From Elymus sibiricus (Eukaryota; Streptophyta; Magnoliopsida; Poales; Poaceae): 64,000 bases of DNA. The position numbers and the translations under genes are program-made. Positions 1 to 12,035 of the stretch are shown here, piece by piece. The DNA lies in the NCBI GenBank assembly GCA_039707655.1, contig CM077666.1:282709166-282773165 (forward strand), given 5' to 3'. How positions within the stretch are numbered: position 1 is the first letter of the stretch; every line of letters begins with the position of its first letter. The notes beneath the pieces were generated by a model. The model was not told the DNA's origin. It saw only the letters and a list, made by a program, of their open reading frames with translations, and searched no databases.

Positions 1-1206
1 GCCTTTCCACCTCTCCCAAGCCACATGGGCCTTGAGGGACTTGTGCGCCTGGCTCAATAAGGCCAGGGCGCCTCCCCTCAGCCCATGCAAACCCTTGGGA
101 TCTGGTGGAACCCTTGGTGGACTTCCAGACTCCTCCAGAAGTTTCCGGAACCTTCTAGAAGCTTCCCGGTACAATACCGGGAAAACCCAAAACTTTTTCG
201 GTAGCCAAAATATGAATTCCCATATATAAATCTTTACCTCCGGACCATTCCGGAGCTCCTCGTGACATCCGGGATATCATCCGGGACTCTGAACAACATT
301 CGTTCACCAACATACATAACCCAGTAATATTATATCGGCACCGAACATTAAGCGTGCGGACCCTATGGGTTCGAGAATCATGTGGACATGACCGAGACAC
401 CTCTCCGGTCAATAACCAATAGCAGGACCTGGATGTCCATATTGGTTCCCACATATTCCACGAAGATCTTTATCGGTCAAACCACGATGCCAAGGATTCA
501 ATCAATCCCGTATGCAGTTCCCTTTGTCCAGCGGTACGTTACTTGCCCGAGATTCGATCGTCGGTACATCCATACCTAGTTCAATCTCGTTACCAGAAAG
601 TCTCTTTACTCGTTCCGTAATACAAGATCCCATGACTAACTCATTAGTTACATTGCTTGCAAGCTTCTTGTGATGCTGTATTACCGAGTGGGCCCAGAGA
701 TACCTCTCCGTCATACGGAGTGACAAATCCCAGTCTCGATCCACGCCAACCCAATAGACACCCTCGAAGATACCTGTAGAGCACCTTTATAGTCACCCAG
801 TTACGTTGTGACATTTGATACACACAAGGCATTCCTCCGGTGTCAGGGAGTTGCGTGATCTCATGGTCGTAGGAACAGATACTTGACATGGATAAAGCAG
901 TAGCAATAAACTAACACGATCAAATGCTATGCTTACGGTTGGGTCTTGTCCATCACATCATTCTCCTAATGATGTGATCCCATTATCAAATGACAACTCA
1001 TGTCTATGGTCAGGAAACCTTGACCATCTTTGATCAACGAGCTAGTCTAGTAGAGGCTCACTAGGGACATAGTGTTGTCTATGTATCCACACATGTATCT
1101 GAGTTTTTGATCAATACAATTATAGCATGGATAATAAACGATTATCATGAACAAGGAAATATGATAATAACCAATTTATTATTGCCTCTAGGGCATATTT
1201 CCAACA
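1..1206 (-). repeat. 3' LTR of the Angela-like element (partial)
   Basis: On the minus strand the LTR starts at 1206 with TGTTGGAAATATGCC. Positions 1-750 align with 6745-7492, and 820-1206 align with 29331-29709. About 550 bases at the 3' end of this LTR lie outside the window, judged from the other copy, which runs back to 6191. Small reading frames inside it are not genes. Confidence 0.9.
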
Positions 1207-1221
1207 GTCTCCTGCTTGCAC
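1207..1221 (-). promoter_or_regulatory. Polypurine tract of the Angela-like element
   Basis: Read on the minus strand, the bases directly before the 3' LTR are GTGCAAGCAGGAGAC. This is the purine-rich plus-strand priming site expected next to a Copia 3' LTR. Confidence 0.7.
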
Positions 1222-4200
1222 TAGAGTCAATAATCTAGTTCACATCACTATGTGGTTAACACCCAATGAGTTCTGGGGTTTGATCATGTTTTGCTTGTGA
1301 GAGAGGTTTTAGTCAATGGGTCGGCAACATTCAGATCCGTGTATAGTTTGCAAATCTCTATTTCATATTGTAGATGCTGCTACTACGCCCCACTTGGAGC
1401 TATTCCAAATGTCTGCTCCACTATACGTATCCGGTTTGCTACTCAGAGTCATCCGGATCGGTGTCAAAGCTTGCATCGACGTAACCCTTTACGACGAACT
1501 CTTTATCACCTCCATAATTGAGAAACATTTCCTTAGTCCTCCAGTTACTAAGGATAATTTTAACCGTTGTCCAGTGATCCACTCCTGGATCACTCTTGTA
1601 CCCCCTTGCCAGACACGCGGCAAGGCACACATCAGGTGCGGTACACAGCATGGCATACCGTATAGAGCCTATGGCTAAGGCATAGGGGACGACCTTCGTC
1701 CTTTCTCTTTCTTCTATCGTGGTTGAGCTTTGAGTCTTACTCAACTTCGCACCTTACAAATCAGGCAAGAACTCCTTCTTTGACTGATCCATTTTGAACT
1801 CTTTCAAAATCTTGTCAAGGTATGTACTCATTGAAAGTCTTATCAGGCGTCTTGATCTATCTCTATTGATCTTGATGCCCAATATTTAAGTAGCTTTATC
1901 CAGGCCTTCCTTTGAAAAACTCCTTTCAAACAACCCTTAATGCTTTCCAGAAATTCTACATTATTTCCGATCAACAATATGTCATTCACATATACTTATT
2001 AGAAATTCTATAGTGCTCCCACTCAGTTTCTTGTAAATACAAGTTTCTTATAAACTTCGTATAAACCCAAAAGCTTTGATTACCACATCAAAGCGTATAT
2101 TCCAACTCCGAGATGCCTGCTCCAATCCATAGAAGGGTCACCGGAGCTTGCATACCTTTTAGCATCCTTAGGACTGACAAAACCTTTTGGTTGTATCATA
2201 TACAACCTTTCCTCACAGAAACCGTTAAGGAAACTCTGTTTTAACGTCCATCTACCAGATTTCATAATCGAAAAATGCAGCAACTGCTAACATAATTCCA
2301 ACAGACTTTAGCATTGCTATGGGTGAGAAAGTCTCATCATAGTCAACTCCTTGAACTTGTCGAAAACCTCTTTGCGACAAGTCGAGCTTTATAAATGGTG
2401 ACATTTACCATCAGCGCATGTCTTCTTCTTAAAAGATCCATTTGTACTTAACGACCTACCGTTCATCGAGCAAGTCTACCAAAGTCCATACTTGGTTTTC
2501 ATACATAGATCCTATCTCAGATTTCATGGCTCCTAGCCATTTGTTGGAATCCGGGCCCACCATCGCTTTTTCATAGCTCGTAGGTTCACTATTGTCTGAC
2601 AACATGACCTCCAAGATAGGATCACCGTATCGCTCGGGGCAGTACGTGTCCTTGTCGACCTACGAGGTTAGGTAGTAACTTGATCCGAAGTTTCATGGTC
2701 ATAATCATTAGCTTCCTCTTCAATTGGTTTACGCATCATAGGAACACCTTTCTGTGGTGCACTACTTTTCCAATTCAAGTAAAGGTTCAACAACCTTATC
2801 AAGTTCTACCTTCCTCCCACTCACTTCTTTCGAGAGAACATCCTTCTCTGGAAACGATCCATTCCTGGCAACAAAGACCTTGCCTTCGGATCTGTGATAG
2901 AAGGTAACCCAATTGTTGCTTGAGGGTATCTTATGAAGATGCACTTTTTCACTTTGGGTTCATTCCCAAACTCTAAGAAACGACAGCTTAGGTTCCTGCC
3001 AAACCATAGTTCATACGGTGTCATCTCAATGGATTTAGATGGTGCCCTATTAAAGTGAATGTAGTTGTCTCTAATGCATAACCCCAAAATGATAGTGGAA
3101 AATCGGTAAGAGACATCATAGTACACACCATATCCAATAGAGCACGATTACGACGTTCAGACACACCATCACACTATGGTGTTCCAGGTGGTGTGGGTTG
3201 TGAAACAATTCCAACATTGTCTTAAGTTGCATACCAAACTCGTAACTCAGATATTCACCTCCACGATCATATCATAGAAATTTTATCTTCTTGTCACGAT
3301 GATCTTCAACTTCACTCTGAAATTGCTTGAACTTTTCAAACGTTTCAGACTTGTGTTTCATTAAGTAAATATACCCATATCTACTCAAATCATCAGTGAA
3401 GGTAAGAAAATAACGATATCCACCACACGCTTCAACACTCATTTGGACTGCATACATCAACATGTATTATTTCCAATAAGTCACTTGCCCGCTCCATCAT
3501 ATCGGAAAATGGGGTCTTAGTCATCTTGCCTACGAGGCATGGTCCGCATGTCTCAACCGATTCGAAATTGAGTAAGTCCAAAGATCCATCAGCATGGAGT
3601 TTCTTCATGCGCTTTACACCAATATGACCTTAGCAGCAGTGCCACAAGTATGTGGTACTATCGTTATTAACTTTGCATCTTTTGGCATCAATATTATGAA
3701 CATGTCTATCACTACAATTTAGATTAAATTAACCATTCACATTGGGTGCATGACCATTGAAGGTATTATTCATGTAAACAGAATAATCATTATTCTCCGA
3801 CTTAAATGAATAACCATATTGCAATAAACACGATCTAATCATGCTCATGCTCAATGCCAACACCAAATAACATTTATTTAGGTTCAACACTAATCCCAAA
3901 GGTACAGGGAGCGTGCGATAGTGATCACATTAACTTTGGAAACACTTCCAACACACATCGTCACCTTGCCCTTAGCTAGTCTCCGTTTATTCCATAGCTT
4001 TTATTTCGAGTTACCAATATTAGCAACTGAACCGGTATCTAATACCCAGGTGCTAATAGGAGTACTAGTAAGGTACACATCAATAACACATATATCAAAT
4101 ATACTTTTGTTGACGTTGCCATCCTTCTTATCTACCAAGTATTTGGGGTAGTTCCGCTATCAGTGACAGTTCCCCTTACAATATAAGCACTTAGTCTCGG

Positions 4201-4990
4201 GTTTGGGTTCAACCTTGGGTTTGTTCATTGGAGCAACAACTGTTTTGCCATTCTTGAAGTTTCCCTTCTTGCCCTTGCCCTTCTTGAAACTAGTGGTCTT
4301 ACCATCAACACTTGATGCTCCTTCTTGATTTCTACCTTCGTGTCGGAAAACATTGTGAATAGCTCGGGGATCATCTTCTCTATCCCTTGCATGTTATAGT
4401 TTATCAAGAAGCTCTAGTAGCTTGGTGGCAGTGACTTGGAGAACTCTGTCAATCATTATCTTATCTGGGAGATGAACTCCCACTTGATTCAAGCGATTGT
4501 AGCACCCATACATTCTAAGCACATGCTCACTGAGTGAGCTATTCTCCTCCATCCTGTAAGCAAAGAACATATCAGAGGTCTCATACCTCTCAACACGGGC
4601 ATGAGCCTGGAATACCAATTTCAGCTCTTGGAACATCTCATATGATCCATGGCGTTCAAAACGTCTTTGGAGCCCTAGTTCTAAGCCGTAAAGCATGGCA
4701 CACTAAACTATCAAGTAGTCATTAGAACATGTGTGCCAGACATTCACAACATCCACAGACGACGCTTGAGGGGGTGGCGCACCGAACGGTGCATTGAGGA
4801 CATAAGCCTTCTGTGCAGCAATGAGGACAATCCTCAGATCACGGACCTAGTCCACATAATTGCTACTATCAACTCTCAACTTAGTTTTCTCTAGGAACGT
4901 ATCAAAATACTGGGGAGCTACAGCACAAGCTATTGATCTACAACATAATTTGCAAAGACATTTTGACTATGTTCATGATAATGAGTTCAA
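1222..4990 (-). pseudogene. Degenerate Copia gag-pol
   Basis: Remnants of a Copia polyprotein lie on the minus strand, broken by many stops and frameshifts. In coding order I see a UBN2-type gag segment (4394-4696, with YEMFQELKLVFQAHARVERY), a gag C-terminal stretch (4225-4407, NYNMQGIEK), the integrase core (3272-3463, YFLTFTDDLSRYGYIYLM), the integrase C-terminal part (2821-3126, PYELWFGR), an RT piece (2080-2283, LNGFCEERLYMIQPKGF) and the RT/RNase H junction (1439-1744, YAMLCTAPDVCLA). Integrase before RT defines Copia. No open frame exceeds about 100 codons, so no functional protein is likely. Confidence 0.85.
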
Positions 4991-6177
4991 CTAATCATAT
5001 TACTAAAGAACTCCCACTCAAATCAACATCCCTCAGGTTGTCTAAGTGTGACATTATCCAATCCACCAACCCAAGTCCGATCATCACGTGAGATGAGGTG
5101 GCTTCAATGGTGAACATCTCCATGTTGATCATATCTACTATATGACTCAAGTTCGACCTTTCGGTCTCTTGTGTTCCGAGGCCACGTCTGTACATGCTAG
5201 GCTCATCAAGGTTAACCCAAGTATTCCGCGTGTGTAAATTTGGCTTACACCCGTTGTATGCGAACGTAGAGTCTATCACACCCGATCATCACGAGGTGCT
5301 TCGAAACAACGATCCTTCGCAGCGGTGCATACTCGGGGAGAACACAATTTATCTTTAAATTTTAGTGAGGGATCATCTTATAATGCTACCTTCGTCCTAA
5401 GCAAAATAAGATGCATAAAAGATAAACATCACATGCAAATCATATAAGTGACATGATATGGCCATCATCGTCTTGTGCTTTTGATCTCCATCTCCAAAGC
5501 ACCGGCATGATCTCCATCATCACCAACATGACACCATGATCTCCATCATCATGATCTCCATCATTGTTTCATCACGTGGTTGTCGCGCCAACAATTGCTT
5601 CTACAACTATTGCTAACTCATAGCGACAAAGTAAAGCAAAAAAGGCAAAAACAATAACAGACAACCCTATGGCTCCTGGCGGTTGCCGTACTCATCGACA
5701 TGCAAGTCATGATAATCTATACAAAACATGATCATCTCATACATCACATATATCACATCATGTCTTTGGCCATATCACATCACAACATGCCCTGCAAAAA
5801 CAAGTTAGACGTCCTCTACTTTGTTGTTGCAAGTTTTACATGGCTGCTATGGGCAACTAGTAAGAACCGTTCTTACCTACGCAAAGCCACGATAGTGATA
5901 ATCAAGTTGCCTTTTAACCTTCTACAAGGACCGCCTCTGTTGAATCTGATACAACTAAAGTGGGAGAGACAGACACCCGCCAGCCATCTTTATGCAACAA
6001 GTTGCATGTCAGTCGGTGGAACCGGTCTCTCGTACGTGGACGAGTAAGGTTGGTCTGGGCCGCTTCATCCCACAGTACCGCCGAATCAAGATAAGATTAA
6101 GGAGGTAAGCAATCTAAACATCAACGCCCACAAACACTTTGTGTTCTACTCGTGCATATCATCTACGCATAGACCTA
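4991..6177 (-). other. 5' leader of the Angela-like element, non-coding
   Basis: This stretch between the primer site and the gag remnant has no supported reading frame. At about 5465-5575 it holds a low-complexity run built from ATCTCCATCATC-like words. I see nothing else in it. Confidence 0.6.
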
Positions 6178-6189
6178 GCTCTGATACCA
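6178..6189 (-). promoter_or_regulatory. Primer-binding site (initiator tRNA-Met type)
   Basis: The minus strand reads TGGTATCAGAGC one base inside the 5' LTR end at 6191. It is complementary to the 3' end of plant initiator tRNA-Met, the usual primer of Copia elements. Confidence 0.85.
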
Positions 6190-6190
6190 C

Positions 6191-7492
6191 TGTTGGGGAA
6201 CGTTGCATTGGAAACAGAAAATTTCCTACGCACACACAAGATCTATCCATGGAGATGCATAGCTACGAGAGGGGGAGTGTATCTACATACCCTTGTATAT
6301 CGCTAAGCGGAAGCGTATATAACGCGGTTGATGTAGTCGTACGTCTTCACGATCCAATCGCGATCCATCTCGATCTAGCGCCGAAGGGACGGCACCTCTG
6401 CGTTCAGCACACATGCGGCTTGATGACGTCTCCGCCTCCTCGATCTAGCAAGCGAGGGTGGAGTAGTAGATAGGTTCTCAACCAGCACGTAGACGTGGTG
6501 GAGATGGTGGTGGAGCAATCCCGGCAGGGCTATGCCGAGCGCTACCGAAATCGCGAACGGGGGAGAAAATGATCTAGGGAGAGAGAGGGGTGCCAAGGGC
6601 TTGGTGTGTCCTCTTGGGGCGCCCCCTCCCCTCTATATATATATGAAGGGGCATGGAGATCAGCCCCTCCAAGCCCTAGGGCGCAGCCAAGAGGGAGGAG
6701 TTGGACTCCTAGTCCAATTCCCTCCCTTTCCATACACAGGTGGACTTTCCACCTCTCCCAAGCCACATGGGCCTTGAGGGACTTGTGCGCCTGGACCAAT
6801 AAGGCCAAGTCACCTCCCCTCAGCCCATGCAAACCCTTGGGACATGGTGGAACCCTTGGTGGACTTCTAGACTCCTCTGGAAGTTTCTGGAACCTTCTAG
6901 AAGCTTCCTAGTACAATACTGGAAAAACCCGAAACTTTTTCGGTAGCCAAAATATGACTTTCCATATATAAATCTTTACCTCCGGACCATTCCGGAGCTC
7001 CTCGTGATGTCCGGGGTCTCATCTGAGACTCCGAACAACATTCGGTCACCAACATACATAACCCAATAATACTAAATCGTCACTGAACGTTAAGCGTGCA
7101 GACCCTACAGGTTCGAGAATCGTGTGGACATGACCGAGACACCTCTCCGGTCAATAACCAATAGCGAGACCTGGATGCCCATATTGGTTCCCACATATTC
7201 CATGAAGATCTTTATCAGTCGAACCATGATGCTAATGATTCAATCAATCCCGTATGCAGTTCCCTTTGTCCAGCGGTATGTTACTTGCCTGAGATTCGAT
7301 CATCGGTATCTCCATACCTAGTTCAATCTCGTTACCGGCAAGTCTCTGTACTCGTTCTGTAATACAAGATCATGTGACTAACTCCTTAGTCACATTGCTT
7401 GCAAGCTTCTTGTGATGCTGTATTACCGAGTGGGCCCAGAGATACCTCTCCGTCATACGGAGTGACAAATCCCAGTCTCGATCCACGCCAAC
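6191..7492 (-). repeat. 5' LTR of the Angela-like element, promoter-side part
   Basis: The LTR ends (minus-strand sense) at 6191 with CGTTCCCCAACA. Positions 6745-7492 match 1-750. A minus-strand TATA-rich run lies at about 6634-6645. Homology stops at 7492 (GCCAAC), where the LARD-like sequence starts. The rest of this LTR is at 29331-29709, and about 70 bases between the two parts, present at 751-819 in the other LTR, are missing. Confidence 0.88.
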
Positions 7493-7973
7493 ACCTAGGA
7501 CAAAGTTAGAGTGCCTAAGACAGAAGGAAACATCAGTAGGGAACTCATAGCCAAACTAAGCATTCTGACACGGCAAAAAGAAAGCCACTCCCACTCGCTC
7601 GTGGCCATACGAGCACGTGAGCCTGGTACCAGAAAAGGGTGTCTTGCCCGAAACAGTCAGAGTATGAAGTATCGTAATAAAACCCGAGGCAGTCACTTCC
7701 AGGCCATGGAAACCGAGCTGTTTGTTATTACCCACTACCCTACCCAGCAACACCACTATTAGAATAAAAGGTACACTTGACAGGAAAGAGAAGGATTCAA
7801 GGAAACTGTATGAAAAAAACAACACATGGCCCACCAGAAGAGGCAGTTAAAAGGTCAGTGAACCAACGAAGACAGGACAACTGATGGATCCAAGTCGCAC
7901 ACAGGTAAGTTCCCCTTGACCGAGAGGGAAGCCTGGAAATCTCGAGGACAAGATTTTCTTAAGGGGGTAGGTT
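7490..7973 (+). repeat. Extra copy of the LARD-like 3' internal end
   Basis: This segment aligns with 24849-25329, the internal sequence just before the second LTR, including the polypurine run. Here it precedes the first LTR, where flanking target DNA would be expected. It joins Angela LTR sequence at 7490-7492 through a shared AAC. It indicates an internal-LTR-internal-LTR array that later lost its left end. Confidence 0.85.
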
Positions 7974-8250
7974 TGTAACACCCTGGTTTTCGCTCCCTGT
8001 TGTTTTTACTTTGCGGGATTTGACTCCCGTCTTTTTTCTCGGTGTTATCGGATTTCTCTAGCTCTTGGGTATGTGAAGATGGTCATCTAGCCTTGCCTTC
8101 CCTATCCAACCAGAGATTCTCCCCAGTCCAACCTTGCCACCCAAGATCTATCTTCGGACTTTGCCATCGAAACCATGCCTTCCGAGTCACCGGAAGGGAA
8201 ACCCTAATCCTTTCAGTTACAAAGGAACCCCAATTTCCTTTGATCTTCTG

Positions 8251-8373
8251 CCTCCCAAACCTTTCCCAGTGATCATCCCACCTCTATAAACCTTGGATAT
8301 GTAAAAATATTGCCTCCAAACCTTTCCCAGTGATCATCCCACCTCTATAAACCCTGGATATGTAAAAATATTG
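8251..8373 (+). repeat. 61-62 bp tandem duplication private to the first LTR
   Basis: Two adjacent near-identical copies (8251-8312 and 8313-8373) each begin CCTCC(C)AAACCTTTCCCAG and end AAAAATATTG. The second LTR has one copy (about 25606-25667). The extra unit accounts for the 61-base length difference between the LTRs (4062 against 4001), so it arose after insertion. Confidence 0.9.
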
Positions 8374-9715
8374 CCAAGTCATTTGCAATATTTTTCATTT
8401 ATAATTAATTCCTTTTTCTACCAGTTAAAGGAATTAAATCCAGGAAAATATCTATCCATCTCCAAAGTTCATGAAAACTTGTGGAGATATTCTTTGTGAT
8501 CATACTGAGCTCCCATAAAAATATTGGCCACAATTAAATAAGGGAAATGGCATTTTCCTATTTAATGCCAATATTGCATTTTGGGAAGTTTCTAAAGGAA
8601 CTACCATTTTGGTAGCTAGGAAAAATCCCAAATAAATTGTGGAGCTTCTCCTATCCATATCTTCACCATTTCCATCAAGAAACCAAGTTCCATAGTTAAA
8701 ATTTTGAGCACAACATCAATTGGCAAATTATGTCCAGTTGGGCAAATTGCAAAGGAAGTGCTTTATTCCTTTATCTATTTTAGCTGAAATTTTCCATGGT
8801 GATTAAAATTTCCAAATCACTCATGGATGCCAAAAATCAGCTCAATCCATCTATCCATTTTCCCACAGCATTTTCCTCAAGTTTCTGTCCATTTGGAAGC
8901 TCTGTGAAGGAAGTACCATTTTGGTGTATCCAATTGGTATGAAACTTTTATAGTGGCTTCATGTGTTCAAACCACTCACCTCTTCCAAATTTCAGCTCAA
9001 TGCAAGCTAGTATGTGAGTGGCACATCAAGGTTTGCATTTCTGTCCAGTATGGTGGTTTGTATATCAAGTGCTTGCTACAAACCTCCATTTGGTCTGAAA
9101 CTTGGCCACAATACTCATCTTAGTGTAAGATCACTGCAAGGCAAAGGTCAACATCTATCCCCAGCTGAATCTCCCCCACCCCACTCCAAACACCCTACTG
9201 CTACCTACCTTCTCAGGTCCAACCAGTCATTTCTTGCAGCCAATTTCTTCCAAACCCTCTCAAGTCAAGTCTCTGATCTCTGATGCATATTCTTGACATG
9301 TCCTCAAGTCAAATAGGTCCTCTGGACGCGTGGTGCTAGTGGTGACCACGTAGTGAGCACATCCAAACGGTGCTCTGCGCTTCGGTCGCCTCGGCCAGCA
9401 AGCTCCGGCCGGCCTCCGCCCGTCTGGACATGTCCATCGTCTCCACAAGCGCCGCGTGCACCCTCTCCAGCACCTTCCCCCTCCAGTTTCTTCCTCGCTG
9501 CGCCGTGACGAGCTCCGCCACTGTTCTGCCCATGACCGCCGTCATCTTCTTCCTCTATCATCTTCTTCCCTGAGTCTTCTTGAGCACACTCGAGGCTTCT
9601 TTGCCCCCCCCAGAAGCCCTGCCGACATTGCCTCCTCCTTCTGCGTGTCACCAGAGCTCCAGTAAGCGGATAGGAAGGCCATGGCGTCCGAGCCTATCCG
9701 GCGAGCTCGCTCGGC

Positions 9716-9723
9716 TATAAATA
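9716..9723 (+). promoter_or_regulatory. TATA box in the first LARD-like LTR
   Basis: TATAAATA lies in a conserved context (GGCTATAAATAGCCGAGC) in both LTRs, the second copy being at 27008-27015. It is likely the retrotransposon core promoter, with transcription starting roughly 30 bases downstream. That would make U3 about 1.8 kb and R-U5 about 2.3 kb. Confidence 0.7.
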
Positions 9724-9783
9724 GCCGAGCCTCGAGCTCTCTCAGCATCTCAGAGCACTCCCCTCTCCCTCTAGTCCACCCAC

Positions 9784-10254
9784 ATGCCCTCACCTGGCCG
9801 GACCCCTCACCGGAGAGCCCCAATCTTGCCGGAGCTCCACCCAACGCCTCCGCCTCCAATCCCCACCTTCGGCCACCCCCAGCCCTGTCTGAGCCCATCT
9901 TCGCGCGTGCCTCCCTCCGGTGACCCCGCCGGACCCTTTTCCCAGCTGCCTCGCTTGCTGGAGTGCCCCTTGGCTCGTGCCCACCGCCCACTTCCATCCT
10001 TCGCCGCCGCCGCTCCAGTCATCCCCGGTGCCCGCGCCACCCACCTCTGGAACTCCGACTCACCGGTGACCCCAGCCGCGTCGTCGTCTGGCCTAAAGGC
10101 TCACCGGAGCGCTGGGGCCACGCCAGAGCTAGTGCCCTGCCGCGGCGTCGGGGAGAGAAGGGGAGGAGGAAGGAGAAAGAGGAGGAGAGAGAAAGATCTG
10201 ACGGGTGGGCCCCGACCCCACCAGTCAGTGAGCGGAGCCGGCCACGTCATATAA
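9784..10254 (+). other. LTR-internal open frame, 156 codons, doubtful coding value
   Basis: A proline- and arginine-rich frame opens 60 bases after the LTR TATA box. The equivalent frame of 157 codons is open in the other LTR (27076-27549) despite scattered substitutions and a 3-base insertion. It has no domain that I recognise. The region is GC-rich and several other frames on both strands are also open, so composition alone may explain it. Confidence 0.25.
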
Positions 10255-12035
10255 GTGGAGGCGCCCATCGCAGAATATGCTTTCCCCTTTGGGAAACATA
10301 TTTCACCGAAGTGCACGACCCGCTGAGCTACCAGGGACACCGGTGGAAATATTCTTTTTACAAATAGGTCCCTGACTGAAAACCCTTGTAACTTCTTCCT
10401 CGTAACCCCGATTCAGGTGAAACCAACGCTCACGTCTTTAGTGCGTCGAGCCCGTTCCTATGAGGTCACTTTCATAATGTTTACACATTCTAAAAATGAA
10501 CATTTTGCCCTTGCCTCTAAACAGCCCTCTCCGAGAGAGAATGGTTTTCGGCGATCCGTTCCGCGGACTCTCCGCACTTCTTCCCGAAGTATTCTTCGAC
10601 CCCAGGCAGGCCGACCATCTAATATATGCCCTAAAGCATTGCTCTGTGTTATTCTTGTGTGATTAATTAATGATATGCTTGTGCTAGAAATAATTAAACT
10701 CCTGCCATTTCAATATTGTCATTTATATTACCGGCTACTGCTCATCTTATCATTTCACTAATGACTTGTCGTGATATCATATGGAGATAGGTGGTTATGT
10801 TTTTATCATGCTTAGCTACTGCAATCTCAAGTTATTGTGATAAACAACCATGCTTGTTAAATACTTGCTAAGGCTAAACCTAGTCGGTTGATCTAGAGTC
10901 ACCTGTTCGGGCTTATCCGTGCAACCACATTTGCCGGTATGGGACAGCCTTGATTTGGTCTGATCGCGTGCTCTTTCACCGATACCTCCAGACAGGGGAG
11001 GTTATGCGCGCGCGCTACCTTGGCCCGGTAGGCGGCGATAACCTTGTGAGCCCAGTTGATTGTTTAACCCGGGAGTCCCCGTTTGGGACAGTTTGTGTGG
11101 CCACGATGGTGGCAGGTGTCACGCAGTGACACAGGGGGCACCCAGGGCAGGACTCCGGGGGAGGATGAATGCCGGTGGTACGATTGGAGAGTCACGGGTC
11201 TGGCGGGTTTCATTGGAGCAACGCTGATCCACCCGAATGGGATCACGAGGCCAGGTGCGCCATGGTGTGGGTAAAGTGCGCAACCTCTGCAGAGTGAAGA
11301 ATCTATTCGAATAGCCGCGTCCACGGTATTGGACAGTCTGTCCAGGCATCACTAGGTGGTCAACCATAGTAATGATAATGATGATGGAAGAACTTGTCCT
11401 ATGATCAGAAGTACTCGATGACTCGTGAGTATTCCGAGGGTTGTGGGACAACCCGTAAGAGAGTAAGTTGGATCTGGTTAAGAGGTGGATTGGATCCTGA
11501 GAATGTTCGGAGTATGGATTATTTACTTGCCATGCTTTACTTTACTCTAGTAGTATCACACTGGATAATCCTGTTACAACATGATAATTAATATTGCTAG
11601 ATAGGTATGCTATGTCATGATGATTAATATTGCTCTAATAACAAATGCATGCTTGAATGCCATGGATTGCATTGCTTGGTGTATATGTTAGTTTGGTTTG
11701 CTTGCGAGTACATTCAAAAGTACTCGGCGGCCTTTAACATGGCCAGGTTCACATAAGGATCCGTCGTCCGTCGTCGAGGAGCCGGAGTGTTCGCGGGCTA
11801 GGAGAGTAACCCAGTCAGATCCCTGTGGATTGGAGCCACACCAAGACCGTGCTGCCTTAGATAGAGCTTTTCCGCTGCCATCACTCTTGTAATATATCTT
11901 GTAAGACTGATATATCCATTAATAGAAATGCCTATGTTCATGATACTTGTTGTAAACGCGCATGCCAGAGTAATTTCCTGGGCTGGCGTGCGTGGCGACC
12001 GTTTGGCTACAGTGGTAATCAGGCGGGACGCCACA

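Larger units (their letters stand above)
7974..12035 (+). repeat. First long LTR of the LARD-like element
   Basis: The LTR runs from TGTAACACCC at 7974 to GGGACGCCACA at 12035, 4062 bases. It matches 25330-29330 over its length. It holds a 61-62 bp tandem duplication (8251-8373), a TATA box at 9716-9723 and a GC-rich stretch (about 9370-10230). Its downstream part (about 10880-11350 and 11690-12035) resembles, in reverse, the LTR at 62285-64000. Overlapping short frames on both strands of the GC-rich part are compositional. Confidence 0.9.

Noticed and set aside
5465..5580. ATCTCCATCATC-rich stretch as a microsatellite locus
   Set aside because: It is short, irregular and part of the leader of the Copia element.
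9304..10254. Many overlapping open frames of 67-156 codons on both strands
   Set aside because: They lie in the GC-rich centre of an LTR, are open on both strands at once, and show no known domain. Only the frame after the TATA box was kept, as a doubtful entry.
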